From NCBI RefSeq assembly GCF_028617075.1, contig NZ_JAQKGV010000023.1:1-39591 (forward strand): 39,591 bases of DNA, written 5' to 3'. The translations under genes were made by a program, and so were the position numbers. The notes below the pieces were generated by a model. It searched no databases. It was not told where the DNA came from and saw nothing but the letters and a program-made list of their open reading frames with translations. This DNA is from Rubrobacter calidifluminis (GTDB taxonomy: Bacteria > Actinomycetota > Rubrobacteria > Rubrobacterales > Rubrobacteraceae). Shown in pieces: positions 1 to 8,698 of the stretch. Each line of letters begins with the position of its first letter. Positions within the stretch are counted from its first letter, which is position 1.

Positions 1-281
1 TCTCTAACTACGCCACGCTGCCCTACGACAGGGTAGAGAAAGACGGGCGGGTGGTAGGAGTCTCCACCTACACCGGCTACAGCTACAACGAGAGGTCGAT
101 GCTCTCTTTGGCGGTAGTAGAAGAAGAGCAGGCAGAGCCTGGCACACAGCTCACCCTTCTGTGGGGAGAGGAGCCCAACAGCACCAAGCCCACGGTAGAG
201 GAGCACAGGCAGGTGGAGATAAGGGCCACCGTGCAGCCCGCTCCCCTGGTCGAGTACGCCCGCACCGCCTACAGGAGGTAG
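1..281 (+). CDS. GcvT-fold folate-dependent demethylase-like protein, C-terminal fragment
   Basis: The reading frame is open from base 3 and ends at a TAG at 279-281, so only about the last 92 residues are inside the window. Visible features are VVGVSTYTGYSYNERSMLS followed by LTLLWGEEPNSTKP and a tail ending EYARTAYRR. This resembles the C-terminal barrel of aminomethyltransferase (GcvT) relatives that demethylate methoxy-aromatics or other methylated substrates onto tetrahydrofolate (LigM/DesA type), more than the glycine-cleavage T protein itself. The substrate cannot be told from this fragment. It is separated from the next gene by about 240 bases, so it is probably not in the same operon. 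Confidence 0.6.
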   Translation, partial: SNYATLPYDRVEKDGRVVGVSTYTGYSYNERSMLSLAVVEEEQAEPGTQLTLLWGEEPNSTKPTVEEHRQVEIRATVQPAPLVEYARTAYRR

Positions 282-308
282 TCATACACAGCAGATATGC
301 AACTACAC

Positions 309-346
309 GAATCGAGTATGCATGAGAGGCTTGACCCGCTCGATTC
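309..346. repeat. 8-bp inverted repeat, possible operator
   Basis: GAATCGAG at 309-316 is the exact reverse complement of CTCGATTC at 339-346, with a 22-base spacer that contains a TTGACC hexamer. No T-run follows, so it is not an obvious terminator of the upstream gene. Because it flanks a candidate -35 box it could be a regulator site. The regulator is unknown. Confidence 0.35.
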
Positions 347-360
347 ATTAAAAACAAAAT
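331..360 (+). promoter_or_regulatory. candidate sigma70-type promoter for the GMC/carboxylase cluster
   Basis: TTGACC (331-336) matches the -35 consensus at five of six positions and is followed, after 18 bases, by CAAAAT (355-360), four of six for -10. It lies about 160 bases ahead of the GMC start codon. Assigned by eye only. Confidence 0.35.
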
Positions 361-519
361 AACATAAAGCGCTCCAAGAAACAGGGATGACCGCACTGAA
401 AGGGTACGTGTCGATTTCAGATTCCGGAGGGCATCCGGACGGGGAACAAGGGGTGGGGGTTTCCCAGGATCCGGGACGCACCTGAAGCCGACACAAGCGG
501 TAAAGGAGGAGTACGCGCC

Positions 520-2464
520 ATGTCCATCGAGATAGACGGTGAGGCTCGCAGGGCTCTCGAAGCGATATGTGATACCTTCGCACCGGGTATCGACGGGCTT
601 TCGTCCGCCACCGAGCGTGGCGTTCCAGACGCGTTGCTCGCCTCGGCGGGCAGCGCGCCTTCCTCCGAAGACCGCGCCGCCTTCGTGGCGTTGCTCGAAA
701 CGTGGGACACACAGATCGCCGGGTCCGAGCAGGCTCCTTTCTTCATCGCTCTCGCAGGCTGAGCGCGAGCGCGTGCTGCTGAGCCTCGCAGACTCACCTG
801 ATGCGAGGTCGCGAGCAATCTTCCAGATGTTCCGCAAGGGAGTGCTGCTGGGGTACTACTGCATGCCTCACGAAGGGAAGGAGCCGGACACCGTGGAGAA
901 TTGGCTCGGCTATCCGGGGCCGCTCGGACCACCGGAGAGTCCACCGCCGAAAAGCATCAGACCGCTCGAGGTGACCGGGGATACCGAGCTCGACTGCGAC
1001 GTCTGCGTGGTCGGCTCTGGGGCAGGAGGCGGTACCGCTGCGGGGGTGCTCGCCGCTGCGGGACTCGACGTGGTCGTTGTCGAATCCGGTGGCTATTACA
1101 GCGAAGAGAACTTCGACGGGGCTGAGATTCCAGGTTACGCCCGCCTATATCTCGACGGCGGCAACCTGGCGGCCGAAGACCAGAGCATCGGTCTGCTCGC
1201 CGGCTCCTGTCTGGGGGGTGGTACGGTCGTGAACTACACCTGGTGCTTCCGCCCGCCGGAGCACGTGCTCAAGGAGTGGAAGGAGCGCTTCGGACTCGCC
1301 GAGTGGGCCAGCAAGGATTTCGACAGGAGCATCGATGCCGTGTGGGAGCGGCTCTCGATCGGTACCGAGAGCAGCATACCTTCGAGGCGGGATCATGTCA
1401 TGCGCAAGGGGCTTGAAGCTCTCGGCTGGCATTGGGAGGTGATGCAGCGCAACTGCCGGGGGTGTCGGGAGGAAGTCTGCCGGCTCTGCCACTACGGTTG
1501 CCAGATCGGAGCCAAGCAGTCGACGTTGAAGACGTGGCTTCAGGACGCTTATGACAATGGGGCTCGCATACTCGTGAACGCCCCCGTGAAGAGGGTGCTG
1601 GTAGAGAATGGGCGGGTGCAGGGTGTGGAAGCGCGAACGAGGGACGGTCACAGGGTTGTCGTACGAGCCAGAATCGTGGCGCTCGCCGCCGGAGCCATTC
1701 ACACGCCGGCGATCATGATTCGTTCGGGCATAGACAACCCCGTAATAGGCAAGAACCTCATGCTGCACCCCGTTCTTCTCACATGGGGCATTTTTGAGGA
1801 GGAGATAAAACCCTGGGAGGGTACGCTCGGTGCCACCTACTCCGACGAGCTTCTGGATCTCGGTGAGGGGTACGGCATAAAGTACGAGCAGGCCGCCACC
1901 CCTCCCAGCATACTCGCGATCTTCGCCCCCTGGAGAGGTGCACGGGAGAGCGCCGAGTTGATGCAGGCGCTCCGCTACACGGCCGGGTACGGGGCACTTC
2001 AGCGGGCGCGCGACGGTGGTGAGGTCGTCGTGGGGCGTGACGGCATTCCGAGGCCACGCTGGACTCTGTCCGACTTCGACCGCGCGGTGATGAGACGGGG
2101 GCTGGATGGTGCGGCACAGATTCTCGAAGCCGGCGGTGCCCGGGTCATCTACTCGTCTCACGCCGGATGGGTCGCCTACGAACCGGGCCGGAAGGGCAAC
2201 AGGGAGGAGATGCTTCTAGCAGCCGATTGGTGCGGTTGGGGCCCGGCTCAGGTGACTCTGGGAGCTTTTCATCTGATGGGGACGGCTCGTATGGGAGCTT
2301 CGCGCGGAGAGTCGGTATGCGATGCCACGGGTGAGAGCTGGGACGTGCAGGGGTTGTATGTGGTCGACGGCTCGGTGCTGCCCACGGGGCTGGGGGTGAA
2401 CCCGATGGTGACTATCGAGGCGGTGGCGCACAAGATAGCCCGAGGTATTGTGGAGAGGATATAG
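520..2464 (+). pseudogene. GMC-family long-chain alcohol oxidase-like flavoprotein, frameshifted
   Basis: The start at 520 has a strong AAAGGAGG Shine-Dalgarno. The frame reads through a typical N-terminal segment, then stops at 760-762. The continuation (LSQAERERVLLSLADS onward) is in the next frame to 2464. Total length is 3n+1, so one extra base near 735-760 explains it; repaired length is about 647 residues. Family marks: FAD-binding GSGAGGGTAAG near residue 165, a Cys-rich NCRGCREEVCRLCHYGC segment near 310-325, GAFHLMGTARMG near 580, and the C-terminal GLGVNPMVTIEAV carrying the Asn usually paired with the active-site His. GMC enzymes of this type oxidise primary or secondary alcohols to carbonyls with O2 or another acceptor. 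It is two bases from the next gene, so the two are co-transcribed. The frameshift may be real decay or a sequencing error; either way the rest of the frame is clean. Confidence 0.75.
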
Positions 2465-2466
2465 AG

Positions 2467-4298
2467 ATGACGAAAAAAGAAATAGAAACAGACTTTCCTA
2501 GCCCGTTCTCGATCGAGACGCCGGAGGGATGTGAGGGGTGGGAGGAGATGTACCCGCCGTGGGCGCTCTTCGACGAGCGGCGCAGGGAGCACGACGAGAA
2601 CCGGCTGTGGTTCTGGAACTCGATGCACTTTCCGGTGCCGATGCCCGCGTTCGACATGGTCGAGGTCGACACGCCGTACTACGCGCTCGGGGGATGGCAG
2701 AATCGGGCGTTCGCGGTACCGGGGGCGATGGGGGTCGACTACCGGATAGTCAACGGCTACGTCTACATCTCGCCCAACCCGGTGACCGATCCCGAGAAGA
2801 TAGCCGAGCGGTCGCGCTTCTTCCAGCAGCGCGCCGGCTACTACTACGAGAACTGGGACGAGCTCTATGCCCGCTGGCGGGAGCGGATGGAGGCGCTCAA
2901 CCGCGAGGTCTCCGAGATCCCCGTCCCCGATCTTCCGGAGTACGAACCGGAGGACGTCGTCTTCGAGGGTGGGGAGCCGAGCTGGGCCACGCTGCTCGCC
3001 AGCTACCGGCGGGCGCTGGACTGCATCGAGCGGATGTGGCAGTACCACTTCGAGTTTCTGCTACTCGGCTACGGGGCGTACCTGACCTTCTCGGAGTTCT
3101 GCAAGCAGGTCCTGCCCGACATCCCCGACCAGCACATCTCGCAGATGGTCGCCGGCATCGACGTCGTCCTCTTCCGGCCGGACGCCGAGCTGCGGCGGCT
3201 GGCGCGGCTGGCGATAGACCTCGGGGTGACGGAGGCCTTCCGGGAGGGCCGCTCGCCGGAGGAGATAGAGGCCGAGCTCGGGCGCAGCGACGCCGGGCGG
3301 CGCTGGCTCGAGGAGCTCGAGGAGGTCAAGGACCCGTGGTTCAACATGGGGACCGGCGACGGACTCTACCACTACTACGGCAGCTGGCACGACGATCCCA
3401 GCATCCCCTACAGCTCGCTCATCGGGCACATCGCGGCGCTGCAGGCCGGCGAGGACATCGAGCGGCCCACGCGTGAGCTGGCCGAGCGGCGGGACCGGCT
3501 CGTCGGCGAGTACGAGGCGCTTATGGACGAGGAGGCGCGGCAGACCTTCCGGGAGTTGCTCGGGCTCTCGCGCAAGGTCTTCCCGTACGTGGAGGAGCAC
3601 AAGTTCTACTGCGACTACTGGTTCCAGTCGCGGTTCTTCAACAAGATCCGGGAGTTCGGCGCCCTTCTCGCCCGGCATGGCTTCATTGAGGAGAGCGAGG
3701 ACATCTTTCAGCTCTCCCGTTACGAGGTGATGCAGGCGCTGGAGGAGCTTGCGCTCACCTGGTCGACCGGCGGCGAGGCGCTCGCGGGCCGCACCACTGG
3801 CCGCAGATCGTGGAGCGGCGCAAGCGGATCCTGAAGCGGCTCGAAGAGTGGACGCCGCCTCCCGCTTTGGGTCGGATGCCGGAGACGGTCGTGGATCCTG
3901 CGATCGCCATGCTCTGGGGGGTCACACCGCAGCAGCTGCAGGAGTGGGCGCGGGCGCAGCGCGACGGTAGCGGCAACGAGCTCGCCGGGGCCGCCGCCTC
4001 GCCCGGCGAGGTCGAGGGGATCGCGCGGGTGGTGCGCTCGCTCGAGGAGATCTCCGAGGTGCGGGCCGGGGAGATCCTGGTGTGCACCTCCACCTCGCCG
4101 GCGTAGGCTCCGATCTTCAGCAAGATCAAAGCCACCGTCACGGACATCGGAGGGATCATGTCCCACGCCGCGATCGTCTCGCGGGAGTACGGGCTGCCCG
4201 CCGTTGTCGGCACCGGCACGGCGACGTCCCGCATCAAGACCGGCCAGCGGGCGCGGGTGGACGGCACGAACGGGAGGGTGACGGTCCTCGATGGTTAG
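2467..4298 (+). pseudogene. PEP-utilizing enzyme (mobile His-domain subunit), frameshift plus amber codon
   Basis: The frame from ATG 2467 runs to a stop at 3832-3834, but the family continuation (GPHHWPQIVERRKR) is in another frame from about 3783, which fits loss of one base near 3770-3790. That frame then meets a TAG at 4104-4106, where TGG would give SPAWAPIFSK. Coding continues in frame to TAG 4296-4298. Repaired length is 610 residues: about 460 N-terminal residues of unassigned function, then a PEP-synthase mobile phosphohistidine domain with [10 protein letters not shown], the phospho-accepting His near residue 566. There is no PEP/pyruvate-binding TIM barrel. The architecture resembles subunits of phenylphosphate synthase, which use ATP to phosphorylate a non-pyruvate substrate. 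It overlaps the next gene by 8 bases, the ATP-binding partner. As drawn, the amber codon would remove the catalytic His. Confidence 0.7.
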
Positions 4299-5385
4299 AA
4301 CGATGATGCCAGGGTATACCGCCTCGTTGGGCGAGCTCAGGCGCGCCGCGGAGCCGCGCTTCGGCGGAAAGAGCGCGAACCTCGGGGAGCTTCTGGCGAG
4401 CGGCATTCCGGTGCCGCCAGGGTTCGCCATCTCGGCTGGCGCGTTCGCCCTCTTCCTGGAGGAGAACGGCCTCCGGGAGCGCGTTTCAGACGCCTTGCGC
4501 ACCCTCGCCCCGGATGACGTGGAGGGGCTGCGGAGCGTCTCCGGCGAGCTCTCCAGTCTGATCTGCTCTGTTCCTCTGCCGGATGGGCTGAAGGGTGAGA
4601 TCCTCCGCCGGTACCGCGAGGTCGCCGGGGCCGCCGGCGAGGAGAATCCCCCCGTGGCGGTCCGCTCCAGCGCGGTCGGCGAGGACAGCGAACAGGCTAC
4701 CTTCGCCGGCCAGCAGAAGACCTACCTCTGGGTGCGCGGTGCGGAAGACGTGTGCGAGGCGGTCCGAAAGTGCTGGGCCAGCCTCTACAGCCCCGAGGCG
4801 CTGAGCTACCGGGCCAGGATGGCCGCGGCGGGGGGCGAGCCGGCCATGGGGGTCACCGTGCAGATGATGGTCGACGCCGAGGTCGCCGGCGTGATGTTCA
4901 CCTGCAACCCGCTCAGCGGCGACCCCAGCACGGTCGCGGTGAACGCGAGCTGGGGGCTGGGCGAGGCGGTCGTGGCGGGGGAGGTGACCCCGGACGAGTA
5001 CCGGCTGAGCAAGGTGACCGGGGAGGTGCTGCACAGGTCCATCGGCCGCAAGCACCTGGAGTACCGGCCCGACCCCGCCTCGGCCGGGGTGCGGACGGTG
5101 GAGGTGGAGCCGGAGCGGCAGGAGACGCCCTGTCTGGGGGAGGAGCACCTGCGGGCGCTGGTCGAGGTCGCCCGCCGCGTGGAGCGGCACTTCGGCACCC
5201 ATCAGGATATCGAGTGGGCGCTCGCCCGGGGGATGGGGCTCCCGGACGCTCTGTTCGTGGTCCAGTCCCGGCCGGTCACCACCGTGCGCCGCAGGGGTGG
5301 GGGGCCTCCGCGGGCCCGGTCGGCGATCGAGCTGGTAATGGGAACGTTTGGTGTTGTCTCCGACGAAGAAAGAGGCAGGTCCTGA
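4291..5385 (+). CDS. PEP synthase-type ATP/pyruvate-binding domain protein (ATP-grasp subunit)
   Basis: A 364-residue protein that is only the N-terminal nucleotide-binding module of PEP synthase/PPDK. Marks: [11 protein letters not shown] near residues 24-34, [12 protein letters not shown] near 122-133, [29 protein letters not shown] near 220-236, and DIEWAL with VVQSRPVTT at 307-332. It has no mobile His domain and no TIM barrel, so it needs the upstream subunit for phosphotransfer. By family it should transfer the beta-phosphate of ATP to the partner His, releasing AMP and phosphate. The ATG at 4291 overlaps the upstream stop by 8 bases, implying coupling; an ATG at 4303 or 4306 is an alternative start. 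The last 30 residues look unconserved. The split design points away from ordinary gluconeogenic PEP synthase. Confidence 0.75.
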   Translation: MVRTMMPGYTASLGELRRAAEPRFGGKSANLGELLASGIPVPPGFAISAGAFALFLEENGLRERVSDALRTLAPDDVEGLRSVSGELSSLICSVPLPDGLKGEILRRYREVAGAAGEENPPVAVRSSAVGEDSEQATFAGQQKTYLWVRGAEDVCEAVRKCWASLYSPEALSYRARMAAAGGEPAMGVTVQMMVDAEVAGVMFTCNPLSGDPSTVAVNASWGLGEAVVAGEVTPDEYRLSKVTGEVLHRSIGRKHLEYRPDPASAGVRTVEVEPERQETPCLGEEHLRALVEVARRVERHFGTHQDIEWALARGMGLPDALFVVQSRPVTTVRRRGGGPPRARSAIELVMGTFGVVSDEERGRS

Positions 5386-5880
5386 ATGCCGCTCTCGGAC
5401 GACGATGTGCGTGAGATCCTGCGGATCATCGACGAGTCCGACCTGGACGAGTTGAGGATCGAGACGAACGGACTGAGGCTGTACGTGCGGCGCGGCGGCG
5501 CACCGCCGCGCGAGGAGCCCGAGGCGGGCGGGGAGGAGCGCCGCCTCGTCGAGGCTCCGAAAAAGGAGGAGACTCCGGCCTCCGGACAGGAGGTGCCGGA
5601 CGGGAGGGCCGCCGAGGGGGTCTCCGGCTCCGATGGGTCCCTCACCATCGAGGCGCCGATGGTCGGCACGTTCTACCGCGCCGAGGCACCCGGGGCCAGG
5701 CCCTACGTCGAGGTCGGAAGCCGGGTCGAGCCGGATACGGTGGTGTGTCTGATCGAGGTCATGAAGATGATGAACTCCATCCGTGCCGGGGTCTCCGGGA
5801 GGATAGCCGAGGTGTGCGTGGAGAACGGAGAGCTCGTGGAGTACGGCCAGCCGCTCTTCCGGGTGGAGCCCGACCGGTGA
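5386..5880 (+). CDS. biotin carboxyl carrier protein
   Basis: A 164-residue protein starting right after the upstream stop codon. Residues 1-40 (DVREILRIIDESDLDELRIE) match the AccB N-terminal helix and strand. A Pro/Glu/Gly-rich linker covers about 42-88, and the C-terminal lipoyl/biotinyl domain has the biotinylation motif EVMKMMNS with Lys127 as the biotin site. The domain opens with IEAPMVGTFY, as in AccB. It would carry carboxybiotin between the biotin carboxylase and the carboxyltransferase encoded next. It could also serve acetyl-CoA carboxylase, but no accA or accD is nearby and the carboxyltransferase here is of the pyruvate-carboxylase type. Confidence 0.85.
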   Translation: MPLSDDDVREILRIIDESDLDELRIETNGLRLYVRRGGAPPREEPEAGGEERRLVEAPKKEETPASGQEVPDGRAAEGVSGSDGSLTIEAPMVGTFYRAEAPGARPYVEVGSRVEPDTVVCLIEVMKMMNSIRAGVSGRIAEVCVENGELVEYGQPLFRVEPDR

Positions 5881-5882
5881 AG

Positions 5883-7223
5883 ATGAGACGCGTCTTCGTG
5901 GCGAACCGGGGTGAGATCGCGGTGCGGATCGTCCGTTCCTGCCGCGAGCTCGGGCTGGAGACCGTCGTGGGGTTCTCCGAAGCCGACCGCGGCGGCCTGG
6001 CGGTTCGCATGGCGGATCGGGGGGTGTGCATCGGGCCGGGGTCACCGGCGCAAAGCTACCTGAACGTGGGCGCGGTGGTGCAGGCGGCGATCGGCACCGG
6101 CTGCGACGCCATCCACCCCGGCTACGGATTCCTCTCGGAGAACCCCGCGCTGGCCGCCGCCGCGCGCGAGAACGGGCTGCGCTTCGTCGGGCCCCCCGCG
6201 GAGGTGATAGAGCTGGCCGGGGACAAGCTCCGCTCGCGCGAGGTCGCGGCCGAGGCCGGGCTGCCGGTCGTCCCGGGCGGCGAGGTGAGCGCGCTCGCCG
6301 ACGCTTTGCGCTTCGCCGAAGAGGCGGGCTACCCGGTGCTGCTGAAGGCCGCGGCGGGCGGTGGCGGGCGGGGGATCAAGCTTGCCCGGGACCGGGAGGA
6401 GCTGGAGCGGCTGTTCGGGGTCGCGCTCGCCGAGGCGGGGGCGGCCTTCGGTGACGAACGCCTGTACGTGGAGCGCTTCATCCGGAGCGCCCGCCACGTC
6501 GAGGTGCAGGTGGCGGCGGACGAGAACGGCGGCGTGCTCCACTTCGGGGAGCGCGACTGCTCGGTGCAGCGACGCTACCAGAAGATCGTCGAAGAGGCTC
6601 CGGCCCCCGGGCTGGAGGCCGGGACGCGCGCGGCGCTCCACGGTGCGGCCGTCGCCTTCGCCCGCGAGATCGGCTACCGCAACCTCGGCACCGTGGAGTT
6701 CGTGGTCGACGCCGAGAGCGGGGAGTTCTTCTTCATGGAGATGAACTGCCGCATCCAGGTCGAGCACCCGGTGACCGAGTTGGTGACCGGGCGCGACCTC
6801 GTGGCGGACCAGCTGAGGATCGCAGCTGGTGAGAGGCTCGGCCTCTCGCAGGAGGAGGTGGAGTTTCGCGGGCATGCGATAGAGTGCCGCCTGACGGCGG
6901 AGGACCCTGCCCACAGCTTCCGCCCCACCCCGGGCAGGATCTCGCGTTTTTCGGTCCCCGGGATCGAGGGCCTGCGGGTCGATACCCACTGCGAGGAGGG
7001 GACGCTCGTGCCCCCCTACTACGACTCGCTGTTGGCGAAGCTCGTCTCCCACGCCGGGGACCGCGAAGGGGCGATCGAGAGGATGCGCGAGGCGCTCGAG
7101 GGGCTCGTGGTGGAGGGCGTTCCCACCAACCGCGAGCTGCTGATGCACGTTCTCGCCCACCCGGACTTCACCGGTGCGGCGGTGGACACGACCTGGCTCG
7201 AGGAGGAGGTGCTTGCGGCATGA
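5883..7223 (+). CDS. biotin carboxylase
   Basis: A 446-residue ATP-grasp enzyme that carboxylates biotin on the carrier protein using ATP and bicarbonate. It has the N-terminal VFVANRGEIAVRIVRSCREL, the Gly-rich loop GGGGRGIK near residue 160, ERDCSVQRRYQKIVEEAP near 222, and the catalytic strand EMNCRIQVEHPVTE near 286, where the usual Thr of EMNTR is Cys but the Glu, Asn and Arg remain. Length matches AccC. ATG 5883 is chosen because MRRVFVANRG aligns with the family start; GTG 5877, which overlaps the accB-like stop, is possible. It overlaps the next gene by four bases. AccC-type enzymes can serve several carboxyltransferases; context assigns this one to the cluster. Confidence 0.88.
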   Translation: MRRVFVANRGEIAVRIVRSCRELGLETVVGFSEADRGGLAVRMADRGVCIGPGSPAQSYLNVGAVVQAAIGTGCDAIHPGYGFLSENPALAAAARENGLRFVGPPAEVIELAGDKLRSREVAAEAGLPVVPGGEVSALADALRFAEEAGYPVLLKAAAGGGGRGIKLARDREELERLFGVALAEAGAAFGDERLYVERFIRSARHVEVQVAADENGGVLHFGERDCSVQRRYQKIVEEAPAPGLEAGTRAALHGAAVAFAREIGYRNLGTVEFVVDAESGEFFFMEMNCRIQVEHPVTELVTGRDLVADQLRIAAGERLGLSQEEVEFRGHAIECRLTAEDPAHSFRPTPGRISRFSVPGIEGLRVDTHCEEGTLVPPYYDSLLAKLVSHAGDREGAIERMREALEGLVVEGVPTNRELLMHVLAHPDFTGAAVDTTWLEEEVLAA

Positions 7224-8698
7224 GCGAGCCCGTCGAGATCATCGACACGACCATACGCGACGGCAACCAGAGCCTGTGGTCCGCGACCGGGCTCACCACC
7301 CAGGACGTCCTCGCCATAGCCCCGACGATGGACCGCGTCGGCTTCCACGCTCTGGACTTCACCTCCAGCACGCACATGGCGGTCTCCGTCCGCTTCCACC
7401 GGGAGGATCCCTGGGAGCGGATCCGGCTGGTGAGCGCAGCCATGCCGAACACGCCGCTGGGGCTTATCACCACCGGCATGCGCTTCATCCGTTGGGTGCC
7501 CGCCGGCGAGGACGTCATGCGACTCGCCTTCCGCTGCTGGGTGCGCAACGGGATGCGCAGGATCCAGATCGTCGATCCCTCGAACCAGCCCGAGGCGCTC
7601 CTCCGGATGGCCCGCGTCGCCCGTGAGGAGGGTTTCGAGGAGGTCGTCGTCGGGCTGACCTACTCCATAAGCCCGGTCCACACCCACGACTACTACCTGG
7701 AGCGGGCTGAAGCGGTCTCCCGCTCCGAGGACATCGACCGGCTCTACCTGAAAGATCCGGGCGGGCTCTTGATGCCGGAAGCGGTGCGCACCCTGATCCC
7801 GGGCTTCATCGAGCGCTTCGCCCCCCGCCCCGTCGAGCTCCACAGCCACTGCACGATCGGGCTCGGTCCCCTCGCCTACGTCGAGGGGCTGCGCTCCGGG
7901 GTGCGGACGCTGCACACCGCGGTGGAGCCGCTGGGGAGCGGAAGCTCGAATCCTCCCGCCAAATCCACGCTGCGCAACGTGGAGGCCGAGGGCCTCTCGT
8001 ACGACCTGGATACGGAGGCACTCGAGGCTGTCTCCGGGTACTTCGACGAGCTGGCCCGCGAGCGCGGGCTGCCGGGCGGCAGCCCGCGGGAGTTCGATGG
8101 CGCCTACTTCCGGCACCAGATGCCGGGGGGCATGATCTCCACCACCCGTCGGCAGCTGCAGGAGCTGGGCCGGCCGGAGCTCTTCGACGCCGTCCTGGAG
8201 GAGGTCCCCCGGGTGCGCGCGGAGATGGGCTACCCCATCATGGTCACCCCGGTCTCGCAGTTCGTCGCCACCCAGGCCGTGATGAACGTCATCTCCGGCG
8301 AGCGCTGGTCGAGGGTCTCGGACGAGATGGTGCGCTACTTCCTCGGGCACTACTACGAGACCCCGGCGCCCGTCGACCCCGAGGTCGCCGACCGCGTGCT
8401 CTCGACGCCGCGCGCCTCCGAGCTGAAGGATCTCGAACCGATCTCTCTGGACGGGGCCCGCGAGCGCTTCGGTCGCCGGATCTCCGACGAGGAGCTGCTG
8501 TTGCGCCTCACGATGCCCGCGGAACAGGTGGACGCCATGGTCGCCGAACGTGGCAGGCCACGCGCGCCGCTGGTGCGACCCGGACGCGCACCGGTCGTAC
8601 GGCTCCTGCGCGAGCTCTCCAGGCGCGACTCCATCTCTTATCTGAGGCTCGAAGACGAACGTACGGGGGATACCATTGTCTGGCGCAAGGAAGCTTGA
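7220..8698 (+). CDS. pyruvate carboxylase/oxaloacetate decarboxylase-like carboxyltransferase
   Basis: A 492-residue HMGL-like TIM-barrel protein followed by the conserved carboxylase domain. Start ATG 7220 overlaps the biotin carboxylase stop (ATGA). Family marks: DTTIRDGNQSLWS at 9-21 (usual form DTTxRDAHQSL), YLKDPGGLL near 175, the metal-site segment HSHCTIG near 207-213 (usual HTHDTSG), HQMPGGM near 299, and VTPVSQ near 341 (usual VTPSSK). The H-x-H metal ligands are kept while the neighbouring Asp and Ser are replaced, and the usual MSG-x-TSQP is LGSGSSNPP. It lacks its own biotin domain. It should move CO2 from carboxybiotin to an enolate acceptor; the substitutions suggest the acceptor may not be pyruvate. 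No sodium-pump subunits are present, arguing against oxaloacetate decarboxylase. Confidence 0.75.
   Translation: MSEPVEIIDTTIRDGNQSLWSATGLTTQDVLAIAPTMDRVGFHALDFTSSTHMAVSVRFHREDPWERIRLVSAAMPNTPLGLITTGMRFIRWVPAGEDVMRLAFRCWVRNGMRRIQIVDPSNQPEALLRMARVAREEGFEEVVVGLTYSISPVHTHDYYLERAEAVSRSEDIDRLYLKDPGGLLMPEAVRTLIPGFIERFAPRPVELHSHCTIGLGPLAYVEGLRSGVRTLHTAVEPLGSGSSNPPAKSTLRNVEAEGLSYDLDTEALEAVSGYFDELARERGLPGGSPREFDGAYFRHQMPGGMISTTRRQLQELGRPELFDAVLEEVPRVRAEMGYPIMVTPVSQFVATQAVMNVISGERWSRVSDEMVRYFLGHYYETPAPVDPEVADRVLSTPRASELKDLEPISLDGARERFGRRISDEELLLRLTMPAEQVDAMVAERGRPRAPLVRPGRAPVVRLLRELSRRDSISYLRLEDERTGDTIVWRKEA

Larger units (their letters stand above)
282..519. other. intergenic region upstream of the GMC oxidase gene
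   Basis: This 238-base stretch is AT-richer than its surroundings, especially around 341-370. I see no coding frame with support. It holds a perfect 8-bp inverted repeat (309-316 and 339-346), a candidate promoter (331-360) and, at its end, the AAAGGAGG Shine-Dalgarno of the GMC gene. Confidence 0.6.

Noticed and set aside
735..765. Programmed ribosomal frameshift in the GMC gene
   Set aside because: No slippery heptamer, pseudoknot or in-frame pause signal is apparent, and the family is not known to use recoding.
4104..4106. TAG read as pyrrolysine or by programmed read-through
   Set aside because: The position is occupied by Trp in the apparent ancestral sequence (TGG), there is no sign of a pyrrolysine system, and a frameshift in the same gene points to decay or error.
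4486..6045. 519-codon minus-strand frame across three + strand genes
   Set aside because: It crosses gene boundaries on the other strand, is Pro/Arg-rich and lacks motifs; the + strand genes are certain.
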